This document shows positions 7,404 through 15,202 of a DNA stretch of 47,656 nucleotides, piece after piece. Each line of letters opens with the position of its first letter. Within the stretch, counting starts at the first letter, position 1. The position numbers and the translations under genes were made by a program. This DNA is from Dehalococcoidia bacterium (GTDB lineage Bacteria > Chloroflexota > Dehalococcoidia > Lucifugimonadales > Lucifugimonadaceae), in contig JAKUNJ010000003.1 in assembly GCA_022451965.1 (NCBI GenBank), forward strand, positions 202,768 through 250,423. The letters are read 5' to 3'. The notes under the pieces were generated by a model that saw nothing but the letters and a program-made list of their open reading frames with translations, was not told the origin of the DNA and made no database searches.

Positions 7404-9591
7404 ACAAGAAACATTAAAAGAATTAGCTTTATCAAAGTCTGAATATAATCTTATAGTTGAGAAATTAGATAGAGAACCAAATGATTTGGAATTAGGTCTT
7501 TTTGGAGCCCTATGGAGTGAACATTGTGGATATAAACATACAAAAAAATTACTCAGAACTATAAAATCAAAATCTGAATTTACTATCACAGAGGCTGGAG
7601 AAGAAAATGCAGGAGCAATTAATATAGGTTCCAATAAAGCAATTGTAATGAAAATTGAATCACATAACCATCCTTCAGCAATTGAGCCATATGAAGGAGC
7701 TGCAACTGGAGTTGGAGGCATAGTTAGAGATATCTTTGCTATGGGAGCAAGGCCAATAGCTTTATTGAATTCTCTGAGATTTAGTGATTTAGAAGAAAAT
7801 AGAAATATACAAATTGCCAAAGGGGTAATTGAAGGTATTTCAGGATACGGTAATTGTTTAGGAATACCTAATATTGGTGGAGAATGCTTCTTTGATAAAT
7901 CATATGAATCAAACCCCTTAGTAAACGCTATGTGTGTTGGTTTAGTAGACTCTAACAAAATATTGAGTGCCAAGGCAGAGAAATCAGGAGATCTTCTAAT
8001 AATTATTGGTGCTGAAACTGGAAGAGATGGAATTCATGGAGCTTCAGGACTAGCCTCACAGAATTTTGAAGAAACAATTGAATTAAGATCCGCTGTTCAA
8101 GTTGGTAATCCTTTTTTAGAAAAATTACTTATTGAAGCTTGTCTAGAAATTTCTAATTTTGATGAGTTAGTTGGAATGCAAGATTGTGGAGCTGCAGGAA
8201 TAACTAGTGCTGCAATAGAAATGGCTGAGAGATCAAAACTAGGCCTTAAAATTGATATCTCAAAGGTGCCTGCAAAAGAAGATTCAATGACTCCATACGA
8301 AATCATGTTATCTGAATCTCAAGAAAGAATGCTCATAGCTGTAAAAAATAATCAATTCGAAAGAATATTTGATGTTTTAGGTAAATGGGATCTAAGGTGT
8401 TCAATTATAGGAGAATTTACAGATAGTAATGAAGTCGAGATTTTTCAAGGTTCTAAACTTATATCAAAAACTTCCATTGAAGCACTAACTTCACCTCCTG
8501 AGTATGATCTATCACTTATTGCTCGAAAATACAAAAATAAAAAAGAAAAACATGAAATTAAAGAAAAATATAAAACCCTAGATGAAAAATTAGTTCTTCA
8601 TCATGTAAAAGAGATATTACATTCAAACAATATAGTTAGTAAAGAAAGTATTTATAAAAAATATGATCATCATGTTCAAACTAATACCGTTGTAGAACCA
8701 GGAGAAGATGCTGCAGTAATACGAGTAAAAGGAACAGATAAATTTCTTATTTTCAGTTGCGATGGAAACTCTAGGTTTTCATATTTAGATCCTAAAATTG
8801 GTGCTGAAATTAATATAGCAGAGGCATGCAGAAATATTTCAGTTTTAGGTGGGAAAGCAATATCTCTAACTGATGGATTAAATTTCGGAGATCCAACTAA
8901 ACCAAAGGGAGCTTTTGAACTAATAGAAACATTCAAAGGATTTAATTCAGCATGTGAAATATTTGATATTCCAATTATAAGCGGAAATGCTAGTTTATAT
9001 AATGAGGGATATAATTCATCAATAAATCCCACGCCAATCATTGGAGCAATGGGCATAATGAGTAGTCAAACTAAAATCATAACTAAAAGTTTCGTCTCAG
9101 AAGGAGATTACGTAGCGATAATTGGTAAATCTATGTGGGGATCTGATTTAGGTTTATCCGGAAGTGAATTCCAATCTTATTTTGATAGATCTATCTCGGG
9201 AGAAATTATGATAGATTTAGAATTTGAAGAAAAAATACAAAATAAAATAAGAAACTTAATAAAAAATAATCTAATTAATTCTGCAACAGATATATCTTTA
9301 GGGGGATTAATAATTAGCCTTATTAAGTCATGTGAAAAAAATAAATTAGGTGTAAATATAAATAAATCTATCCCCAATAACTGGGCAGGGGCTTTGTTTG
9401 GCGAGGATCAATCAAGAATAATATTTTCTTATAACCCCAAAAATGAAGATAAAATCAAAAAACAATTAAGTAATATAAATTGGGAAAATATTGGAGTTGT
9501 AAGCAAAGAAAATATAAAATTTGGAAATATTTTATTAGAAAGTGAAGAACTAATTTTAAGATATAATAAAGGTTTTAGTGTAGATATATAA
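7396..9591 (+). CDS. purL: Phosphoribosylformylglycinamidine synthase subunit PurL
   Basis: This is the synthase subunit that converts FGAR to FGAM with ATP and PurQ-supplied ammonia. At 731 aa it is the small PurL type that works with separate PurQ and PurS. Diagnostic stretches are LFGALWSEHCGYKH near residues 34-47, ESHNHPSAIEPYEGAATGVGG near 93-113 (catalytic His and nucleotide site) and GMQDCGAAGITSAAIEMAERS near 260-280. The C-terminal half repeats the fold (LTDGLNFGDP, then SATDISLGGL). It overlaps purQ by eight bases, which suggests translational coupling. Confidence 0.96.
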   Translation: MVKQETLKELALSKSEYNLIVEKLDREPNDLELGLFGALWSEHCGYKHTKKLLRTIKSKSEFTITEAGEENAGAINIGSNKAIVMKIESHNHPSAIEPYEGAATGVGGIVRDIFAMGARPIALLNSLRFSDLEENRNIQIAKGVIEGISGYGNCLGIPNIGGECFFDKSYESNPLVNAMCVGLVDSNKILSAKAEKSGDLLIIIGAETGRDGIHGASGLASQNFEETIELRSAVQVGNPFLEKLLIEACLEISNFDELVGMQDCGAAGITSAAIEMAERSKLGLKIDISKVPAKEDSMTPYEIMLSESQERMLIAVKNNQFERIFDVLGKWDLRCSIIGEFTDSNEVEIFQGSKLISKTSIEALTSPPEYDLSLIARKYKNKKEKHEIKEKYKTLDEKLVLHHVKEILHSNNIVSKESIYKKYDHHVQTNTVVEPGEDAAVIRVKGTDKFLIFSCDGNSRFSYLDPKIGAEINIAEACRNISVLGGKAISLTDGLNFGDPTKPKGAFELIETFKGFNSACEIFDIPIISGNASLYNEGYNSSINPTPIIGAMGIMSSQTKIITKSFVSEGDYVAIIGKSMWGSDLGLSGSEFQSYFDRSISGEIMIDLEFEEKIQNKIRNLIKNNLINSATDISLGGLIISLIKSCEKNKLGVNINKSIPNNWAGALFGEDQSRIIFSYNPKNEDKIKKQLSNINWENIGVVSKENIKFGNILLESEELILRYNKGFSVDI

Positions 9592-9604
9592 GTTAAATAA
9601 TTTA

Positions 9605-9889
9605 ATGCCAACTTACGAATTTAAGAATAAAAATACAGGAAAAATTGAAGAATATTTACTTTCATTTAGTGAAGTAGATAAATTCAAAAAAGATAATCCT
9701 CATTTATCAAGAATTTGGACAAATACTCCTAATGTAATCTACAAAGGTAGTGGATTTTACTCAACAGATTATAAATCAAGTTCAAATACAAAAAATAAAA
9801 AATCTGAAAACAAAGAGACTTCTACTAAAGAGACTTCTACTAAAAAGACTTCTACTAAAGAAAAGAAATCTAATAAAAAATCCAAGTGA
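9605..9889 (+). CDS. FmdB-like small protein without zinc-ribbon cysteines
   Basis: The N-terminus MPTYEFKNKNTGKIEEYLLSF and the downstream YKGSGFYSTDYK match the FmdB/CxxC_CxxC_SSSS family. That family normally has two CxxC pairs forming a zinc ribbon, but this protein contains no cysteine at all. In place of the second CxxC pair is DNPHLSRIWTNTPNVI. The C-terminus is low-complexity, Lys/Ser/Thr-rich, with three copies of KETST or KKTST encoded by a 15-bp tandem repeat. FmdB proteins are loosely linked to regulation and their biochemical role is unknown. It lies between purL and dtd and shares four bases with the dtd start. Confidence 0.7.
   Translation: MPTYEFKNKNTGKIEEYLLSFSEVDKFKKDNPHLSRIWTNTPNVIYKGSGFYSTDYKSSSNTKNKKSENKETSTKETSTKKTSTKEKKSNKKSK
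9812..9856 (+). repeat. 15-bp tandem repeat, three copies
   Basis: Three head-to-tail copies of AAAGAGACTTCTACT lie inside the FmdB-like gene; the third copy has one change (AAAAAGACTTCTACT). They encode K-E/K-T-S-T units, so gain or loss of a copy keeps the reading frame. Confidence 0.85.
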
Positions 9890-10329
9890 GAGCACTTATT
9901 CAACGTGTAAAATCTGCATCAGTAGAAGTCGAAGATAAAATAGTTTCTGAAATTAATTCTGGGCTAGTTGTTTTACTTGGAATTACTCATGATGATTCTC
10001 TAAATGATACAAAATATCTTATTAACAAAATAATTAATTTGAGAATATTTGGAAATGATCAAAATGATAATTTCGAATTATCCTTATTAGAAACAAAAAA
10101 AGATATTTTAATAATTTCTCAATTTACATTATTTGCGAACACCAGAAAAGGAAGACGACCAAGTTTTACTGAATCAGCTAAATCAGATAATGCTAAAAGA
10201 ATTTATGATGAATTTATAGATACAATAAGTGAAGAACAAATAAATATAAAAACAGGTATTTTTGGAGCAAAGATGCTGGTTCAGATAAATAATGATGGCC
10301 CAGTAACAATTTCTATGGATTCTAGATAA
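9886..10329 (+). CDS. dtd: D-aminoacyl-tRNA deacylase
   Basis: Dtd hydrolyses D-aminoacyl-tRNAs (and glycyl-tRNA-Ala) as a proofreading step. The 147-aa protein has the N-terminus MRALIQRVKSASVEV, the SQFTLFA motif that carries the catalytic Thr region near residues 79-85, and the NDGPVTI motif with the Gly-cisPro-like element near 136-142. The start is GTG in the overlap GTGA with the upstream stop, and the following residues RALIQRV are conserved, which fixes the start. It is convergent with nadC with an eight-base overlap. Confidence 0.95.
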   Translation: MRALIQRVKSASVEVEDKIVSEINSGLVVLLGITHDDSLNDTKYLINKIINLRIFGNDQNDNFELSLLETKKDILIISQFTLFANTRKGRRPSFTESAKSDNAKRIYDEFIDTISEEQINIKTGIFGAKMLVQINNDGPVTISMDSR

Positions 10330-11167
10330 AACTCAAGGAAATATCGAGAGCCTTAGCAGAGTGAGTTAACTTTCCAACAGAAATAATATCTATTCCTGAA
10401 ATTTTGTTCAATTTTACCAATCTAGCCTTATCAATATTCCCTGATACTTCTACCAATTTTTTACCATTTATTCTTTTTATACACTCTATAATTTCACTAT
10501 CAGTCATATTATCTAGCATGATTATATCTACATCTGAATCTATTGCTTCATCTAGAAGTTTATAACTATCAACTTCAATTTCTATTTTGATTGTATGAGG
10601 AGAATTAAGTCTCGACTGTTTTACTAATTCTTTCAAAGTCATATTCTGCTTAAAAGCGGCGGAAATATGGTTATCTTTAATTAGAACTCCATCACCAAGA
10701 TTTCTTCTATGATTAGATCCCCCTCCACACCTCACAGAATATTTATCTAAATTTCTCCACCCAGGAATAGTTTTTCTTGTGTCACTGATTGATATTTTAT
10801 CCACTAATTTCACATATTCATTAGTTAGAGTAGCTACACCTGACATTCTTTGTAAAAAATTAAGAGCTGTTCTTTCAGCTGATAAAATATTATTTTTATC
10901 ACCAAAAATTTCTGCAATTATTACCCCTGGTTGGAGTGAGTCAGAATCAAAACAATTTTCAATGTACTTAATATCTGGATCTATTTTTCTAAATACTTCT
11001 TTAGCAACAGTATTTCCACATAAAATACCTGATTGCTTTGAAATTATTACGCACTTAACATTTTCAGGTCTTAGACTTAAAGATTGAGTAGTTATATCAC
11101 CCAAAGATAAATCTTCTTGAATAGCAATATCAATTATTAGATCTAAATCTGGGATTTGAGTGTTTAT
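10322..11167 (-). CDS. nadC: Nicotinate-nucleotide pyrophosphorylase (quinolinate phosphoribosyltransferase)
   Basis: NadC converts quinolinate and PRPP to nicotinate mononucleotide. Motifs include TRKTIPGWRNLDKYSVRCGGGSNHR and the later KIEIEVDS and DIIMLDNM. The conserved family N-terminus, here LIIDIAIQEDLSLGDITT, extends upstream of the only usual start codon in the frame, the TTG at 11104, so that TTG would cut into the domain. No ATG, GTG or other TTG exists between it and the nadA stop. The frame is continuous with nadA, separated only by TAA at 11182-11180. An AAAGGA lies seven bases before an in-frame ATA at 11167, which I use as a provisional start. Read-through from nadA or a sequence error at the stop are alternatives. 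Confidence 0.9.
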   Translation of the reverse strand: MNTQIPDLDLIIDIAIQEDLSLGDITTQSLSLRPENVKCVIISKQSGILCGNTVAKEVFRKIDPDIKYIENCFDSDSLQPGVIIAEIFGDKNNILSAERTALNFLQRMSGVATLTNEYVKLVDKISISDTRKTIPGWRNLDKYSVRCGGGSNHRRNLGDGVLIKDNHISAAFKQNMTLKELVKQSRLNSPHTIKIEIEVDSYKLLDEAIDSDVDIIMLDNMTDSEIIECIKRINGKKLVEVSGNIDKARLVKLNKISGIDIISVGKLTHSAKALDISLSFI

Positions 11168-11179
11168 ATCTAAATCCTT

Positions 11180-12403
11180 TTACTGCGGTAAATCAAGCAT
11201 TCTTTGAAGACTTAATTTAGATAATTCTTGAATTTTGTCATCAACTTTTATCTGATTTATAACATATCCAGCCACAAGCCCCTCCATTACCCAAAGAAGA
11301 TATGCGGGATGAACTCTATACATAGTTGAACATGGACATATCATGTCATCCAAACAAAAAACATTTTTATCAGTATAAGTATGAGCCAATCTCTTAACTA
11401 GATTGATTTCTGTACCTATTGCCCAATTAGTTCCAGCGGGAGCATTCTGAACCATGTCTTTTATATATTCTGTTGAACCAACAAAGTCTGCTTCACTTAC
11501 TACTTCATTAGTACATTCAGGGTGAACTAATACGTTTACATCAGGATATTTATTTCTAGCTAAATTAATTTGATCAACAGAGAACCTAGTATGAACTGAA
11601 CAATGACCTTTCCATAAAATAAGCTTGGAGTTATTTATTTCTTCTTCTGATAATCCACCATTTATCTTATAGGGATCCCAGATAACCATTTCTGATTTTT
11701 TAATACCGTATTCAAGTCCAGTATTTCTTCCTAAATGTTGATCTGGAACAAATAATATTCTTTCTCCTCTTTCATATGCCCAATCAAATGCCTTCCTAGC
11801 ATTGGAAGAAGTACATACTATTCCATCATTTTCTCCACACAAAGCCTTTATAGAAGCTGTACTATTCATGTATGTGACAGGAATTATCGATTTTTTACTA
11901 GACTTATTATTTATAATATTGTTGATTTGAGTCCAACTTCTCTTAACATCTTCTGTTGCAGCCATATCTGCCATTGAGCACCCTGCTGCCATATTCGGAA
12001 GAATAACTTTTTGTTTACTAGAAGACAAAATCTCAGCTGTTTCAGCCATAAAATGGACACCACAGAAAATAATAACTTCTGAGTCTGATTTTTCTGCAGC
12101 TAATTTAGAAAGTAAGAAAGAGTCGCCTTGTAAGTCAGAAAACTCTATAACATCTTCTCTTTGATAGTGATGACCAAGGATAGTTACTTTTGATCCCATA
12201 GCATCTTTTAATTTCTTAATAGACTTTTTTATTTCTTCAGGTGTGAGTTTTAGATATCTAGTAGGAATCTTTTGCCATCTCACACCAGAATTAAACTCTT
12301 CTTCGAGAGTTTTAGTTCTGAAATTAGCCCCATCTTGACAGAAAGCAGACTGCTCTAACTCTGTAATTGGAATATTTATTTTATTTTGATATTTTATAAC
12401 CAT
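11180..12403 (-). CDS. nadA: Quinolinate synthase
   Basis: NadA condenses iminoaspartate with dihydroxyacetone phosphate to quinolinate, using a 4Fe-4S cluster. Conserved elements include ILGHHYQREDVIEFSDLQGDS, AGCSMADMA, NSTASIKALCG, FVPDQHLGRNTG, VHPECTNEVV and DDMICPCSTMYRV; the three cluster cysteines should lie in the CSM, ECT and CPC regions. At 407 aa it is longer than the roughly 300-350 aa common form because of an N-terminal extension of about 80 residues. The frame continues past its TAA directly into nadC. The two genes supply consecutive steps of de novo NAD synthesis. Confidence 0.95.
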   Translation of the reverse strand: MVIKYQNKINIPITELEQSAFCQDGANFRTKTLEEEFNSGVRWQKIPTRYLKLTPEEIKKSIKKLKDAMGSKVTILGHHYQREDVIEFSDLQGDSFLLSKLAAEKSDSEVIIFCGVHFMAETAEILSSSKQKVILPNMAAGCSMADMAATEDVKRSWTQINNIINNKSSKKSIIPVTYMNSTASIKALCGENDGIVCTSSNARKAFDWAYERGERILFVPDQHLGRNTGLEYGIKKSEMVIWDPYKINGGLSEEEINNSKLILWKGHCSVHTRFSVDQINLARNKYPDVNVLVHPECTNEVVSEADFVGSTEYIKDMVQNAPAGTNWAIGTEINLVKRLAHTYTDKNVFCLDDMICPCSTMYRVHPAYLLWVMEGLVAGYVINQIKVDDKIQELSKLSLQRMLDLPQ

Positions 12404-12503
12404 TTTGTTATTTTTCTAATAATACTTATAGAAAAATTTTAATTATCAATTTTATATTTATTTATTATAAAATCAAACACTTAGTTTAATTTTATCTAAT
12501 TTT

Positions 12504-13799
12504 TTAAAATTTTTCCCCTATAAGAGAGTATGAAGATATTTCAATAATCTTAGTTTTATGAATATTTCCAATCATCGATTCATCTCCATCTTGAATATAA
12601 ACAAGTTTATCTCCTTCTGTTCTTCCAAAAAGTCTATTTCTTACAATACCCTCAACTAATACATCATATTCATTATTTAAGTATTTACTGTTTAGATCAA
12701 ATTGAATTTTGTCCTGCAATTCGTTGACCACACTTAATCTTTTTCTTTTCTCTTGTTGTGTCAAATTATCTTCTATTTTCCTAAAAGCATAAGTTCCTTT
12801 TCTTTCAGAATATGCAGCAACATGAACTTTATCAAATTTGACCATATTTAGGATATCTAATGAATCTTGAAAATCTTTTTCGGTTTCACCGGGGAAACCA
12901 ACTATCAAATCAGTAGTAATGGTTGCATCTGGGACTAAAGACTTAATCTCTTCAATTTTTCTCATATATTGATTTCTTGTATATCCTCTTCGCATATTAG
13001 CTAAAATTCTATTTGATCCAGCTTGAAAAGGTAGATTTATAGATTTACAAACTTTAGGTAAATCTCTAATTGTTTCAATCAATTTTCTAGACATATCATT
13101 TGGATGAGAAGTTAGGAATCTTATTCTAAGGATATTTTCTATTTCACTAATAGAGTACATAAGATCAGAGAGATCTTTTTTTGGAAGTAAATCATGTCCA
13201 TAAGAATCTACATTTTGTCCCAATAATGTTACTTCAAGAGTTCCATTATTTGCTAAATATCCTACTTCTTTTACAACTTCATTCAGCGGTTTACTAGTTT
13301 CTCTTCCTCTCCTATATGGTATTACACAAAATGTACAAAATTTATCACATCCTTGAACAATAGGGACAAATTCAGCAAACTTTGATTTTTCAGGTATTAA
13401 GTTTTCCAAACATCCATCTGATGATAAATCCAAATAATCTGCAATATTTTCTATTATTTTTGAAGTGTCTTGAGGTTTAGCCCAAAGATCTACTTGAGGA
13501 AACCTCAGTTCTAAATCCTTAATTGTTGACTCTACCATACATCCAGTAACACATATGTAAGTATTATTTTTCTTTTTTTGTTTAGCTAACTTTCCAAGAA
13601 GACCTGTCGCAGTATCTTCTGCAGATTGTCTGACAACACAGGTGTTTAGTACAACTATACCAGCATTTTCAATATTCTTTTCTTCATCTAATCCAAGCCT
13701 TTTTAATCCTACGTCAACTCTTTGAGAATCAGCTACATTCATCTGGCAACCAACTGTCCATATGTGAAAAGAATCTATTTTATTTTCTTTAGTTATCAT
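12504..13799 (-). CDS. miaB: tRNA-2-methylthio-N6-dimethylallyladenosine synthase
   Basis: MiaB is a radical-SAM methylthiotransferase that adds the 2-methylthio group to i6A37 of tRNAs reading UNN codons. It has the N-terminal UPF0004 domain (FHIWTVGCQMN, then VLNTCVVR and CVTGCMVE, three cluster cysteines), the radical SAM motif GCDKFCTFCVIPYRRGRE with CxxxCxxC, and a C-terminal TRAM domain (VLVEGIVRNRLFGRTEGD). The FCTFCVIPYRRGRE signature favours MiaB over MtaB or RimO. The ATG is seven bases downstream of the 3' end of a tRNA-Ser gene on the same strand, and no Shine-Dalgarno fits in that space. Confidence 0.93.
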   Translation of the reverse strand: MITKENKIDSFHIWTVGCQMNVADSQRVDVGLKRLGLDEEKNIENAGIVVLNTCVVRQSAEDTATGLLGKLAKQKKKNNTYICVTGCMVESTIKDLELRFPQVDLWAKPQDTSKIIENIADYLDLSSDGCLENLIPEKSKFAEFVPIVQGCDKFCTFCVIPYRRGRETSKPLNEVVKEVGYLANNGTLEVTLLGQNVDSYGHDLLPKKDLSDLMYSISEIENILRIRFLTSHPNDMSRKLIETIRDLPKVCKSINLPFQAGSNRILANMRRGYTRNQYMRKIEEIKSLVPDATITTDLIVGFPGETEKDFQDSLDILNMVKFDKVHVAAYSERKGTYAFRKIEDNLTQQEKRKRLSVVNELQDKIQFDLNSKYLNNEYDVLVEGIVRNRLFGRTEGDKLVYIQDGDESMIGNIHKTKIIEISSYSLIGEKF

Positions 13800-13806
13800 A
13801 TTTTTA

Positions 13807-13894
13807 TGGCGGGGAGAGCGGGATTCGAACCCGCGTGGGGCAAAACCCCTCCCACTTAGCAGGCGGGTGCACTAGGCCTCTATGCGATCTCCCC
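13807..13894 (-). tRNA. tRNA-Ser(GCU)
   Basis: The minus strand folds as a type II tRNA. The acceptor stem GGGGAGA pairs with TCTCCCC, followed by discriminator G and an encoded CCA. The anticodon stem CCCGC/GTGGG encloses the loop CTGCTAA with anticodon GCT. There is a long variable arm with an AGGGG...CCCC-type stem, and a T arm containing GGGTTCGAATCCC. Length is 88 nt including CCA. It reads AGC/AGU serine codons. Confidence 0.95.
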
Positions 13895-13920
13895 TAATTT
13901 AACTATTTTCGTAAAACTAA

Positions 13921-13926
13921 ATTATA
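13921..13926 (-). promoter_or_regulatory. -10 element for the tRNA-Ser/miaB unit
   Basis: TATAAT on the minus strand ends 26 bases before the mature tRNA 5' end. No well-spaced -35 box is visible. It is the only good -10 candidate in the 64-base divergent gap with the moaD-moaE gene. Confidence 0.4.
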
Positions 13927-13958
13927 CTTATAAGTGTATCAAAATATTTATTACAAAA

Positions 13959-14648
13959 ATGATAAAAATAAAAATTAAATTCTTTGCAAAATTAAAAGAA
14001 GATATTGGTCATAAAAGTTTTATTCTATCTCTTGATAAGCCTCAAAGAGTTATAGATATTATAAATATAATTTCTAAAGATTTTGATATAGATATTCTGT
14101 CTCGAAATAATTATCTGTACGCTAAAAATTTAGAATACTGTTCTCTAGAAACAATTCTTGAAGAAGATGACGAATTAGCAATAATACCGCCTGTTAGCGG
14201 AGGATCAATAGATCGTGATAATTCTAAATTTTCAGTAGAAATAACTAAAGAAGAATTAAAACTTGATGAATATATCGAAAAAAAGTTTTCATCTAAAGAT
14301 GGCTCTGAAGTTATATTCTTAGGAATTACAAGAGATCATAACTTAGGAAGAGATGTAGATAAATTATTTTATGAGTCATATTCTGAAATGGCTGAAAATG
14401 AGATTTATAAAATAATTGATAAGATACGCTTAAAATGGAAAATATCTTCGTTAAGAATTATTCATCGATTAGGAGTAGTTTTGCCTTCTGAAATTAGTAT
14501 GATACTCATAGTCACTTCGTCTCACAGAAAAGAATCATTTGAATCAGCAGAATTTTTTGTTGATGAATTAAAGAAATCTGTACCAATATGGAAAAAAGAA
14601 TTCTTTCAAGACGGAACTGTGTGGATAAATGATAAAATAGTAGAGTAA
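13959..14648 (+). CDS. Fused molybdopterin synthase, MoaD-MoaE
   Basis: Molybdopterin synthase inserts two sulfurs into precursor Z (cPMP). Residues 1-82 are a ubiquitin-like MoaD domain ending in IIPPVSGG, with the terminal Gly pair at 81-82. Residues about 90-229 are MoaE, with VIFLGITRDHNLGRDV, FYESYSEMAENEI, IIHRLGVVLPSE, VTSSHRKESFESAEFFVDELK and KKEFFQDGTVWI. MoaD normally needs a free C-terminal Gly for thiocarboxylation; here Gly82 is followed by Ser and the MoaE domain. The fused MoaX of Mycobacterium tuberculosis is known to be cleaved at such a junction, so processing after GG is likely. No other moa gene is nearby. It is divergent from the tRNA and upstream of rpsP. Confidence 0.88.
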   Translation: MIKIKIKFFAKLKEDIGHKSFILSLDKPQRVIDIINIISKDFDIDILSRNNYLYAKNLEYCSLETILEEDDELAIIPPVSGGSIDRDNSKFSVEITKEELKLDEYIEKKFSSKDGSEVIFLGITRDHNLGRDVDKLFYESYSEMAENEIYKIIDKIRLKWKISSLRIIHRLGVVLPSEISMILIVTSSHRKESFESAEFFVDELKKSVPIWKKEFFQDGTVWINDKIVE

Positions 14649-14693
14649 AATTCATAACGTACAAAAAAATTTAAGTTAGATATAAGGTAAATA

Positions 14694-14960
14694 ATGGTAA
14701 GAATAAGACTTAGAAGAATGGGAAGTAAAGGAAAACCATTTTATAGGATAGTTGTGGCAGATCAAAGAGCTCCAAGAAATGGTAAATACTTAGATCTTAT
14801 AGGAACGTATGACCCTCATCAAGATCCCCCAGAAATCTCAATTAATGAAGAAAAAATATCTAAATGGATTGGAAATGGTGCTCAACCTTCTGATTCTGTA
14901 AGTAGTTTACTTAAAACAAAGGGTATTGAAATTAAAGGAAATTCTAATGACAGTAAGTAA
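14694..14960 (+). CDS. rpsP: Small ribosomal subunit protein bS16
   Basis: The 88-aa product begins MVRIRLRRMGSKGKPFYRIVVADQRAPRNGKYLDLIGTYDP-like, the full bS16 signature, and is of normal length. The start has a weak AAGGT motif upstream. The next gene (khpA) starts inside its last codons. The rpsP-khpA pair is a common bacterial arrangement, usually continued by rimM and trmD, but here it continues to a yebC-family gene. Confidence 0.96.
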   Translation: MVRIRLRRMGSKGKPFYRIVVADQRAPRNGKYLDLIGTYDPHQDPPEISINEEKISKWIGNGAQPSDSVSSLLKTKGIEIKGNSNDSK

Positions 14961-15201
14961 AGATCCTTCTAATCCAGAAGAGCTAGTAAAATATATAGCT
15001 AGCTGTTTAGTTGAGAATGCTGACAAGATTGAAATTGAATCTGTTGAAGAAGGAAATAAAACTATTCTAAAATTGAAAGTTGATGAAACTGATAAAGGAA
15101 AAATTATTGGTAAAAACGGGAAAATTGCAAAATCAATAAGAAATGTCTTAAAGTTAGCTTCCACAAAACATAATAACAAATATATGTTAGAAATTATCTA
15201 A
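14947..15201 (+). CDS. khpA: KhpA-type KH-domain RNA-binding protein
   Basis: This is a single small KH domain. GKIIGKNGKIAKSIRNVL is the GxxG-containing loop and following helix that bind RNA. The family acts as a global RNA chaperone, often as a heterodimer with KhpB/Jag. I place the start at ATG 14947 (84 aa), because AAAGGAA at 14934-14940 is six bases upstream and homologues begin close to this point. The in-frame TTG at 14926 would add seven residues and has no binding site. It overlaps rpsP by 14 bases. Confidence 0.88.
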   Translation: MTVSKDPSNPEELVKYIASCLVENADKIEIESVEEGNKTILKLKVDETDKGKIIGKNGKIAKSIRNVLKLASTKHNNKYMLEII

Positions 15202-15202
15202 A

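Noticed and set aside
7371-7973. 200-codon open frame antisense to purL
   Set aside because: It mirrors well-conserved purL coding sequence on the other strand, has no recognisable domain, and results from AT-rich codon use.
8676-9056. 126-codon antisense frame within purL
   Set aside because: Same reason: purL is full length and conserved on the plus strand.
9812-9856. CRISPR-like repeat array
   Set aside because: Units are 15 bp, contiguous, without spacers, and encode a protein tail.
9750-9938. Frame with LLLKRLLLK repeats
   Set aside because: It is a second reading of the 15-bp repeat inside the FmdB-like gene; the true frame has the family motifs and the correct join with dtd.
10779-11087. 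102-codon plus-strand frame inside nadC
   Set aside because: nadC motifs on the minus strand explain this stretch; the other frame has no family signature.
13926-13935. ACTTATAAGT palindrome as an operator
   Set aside because: Only ten AT-rich bases, overlapping the -10 box of the tRNA unit; too short to separate from chance.
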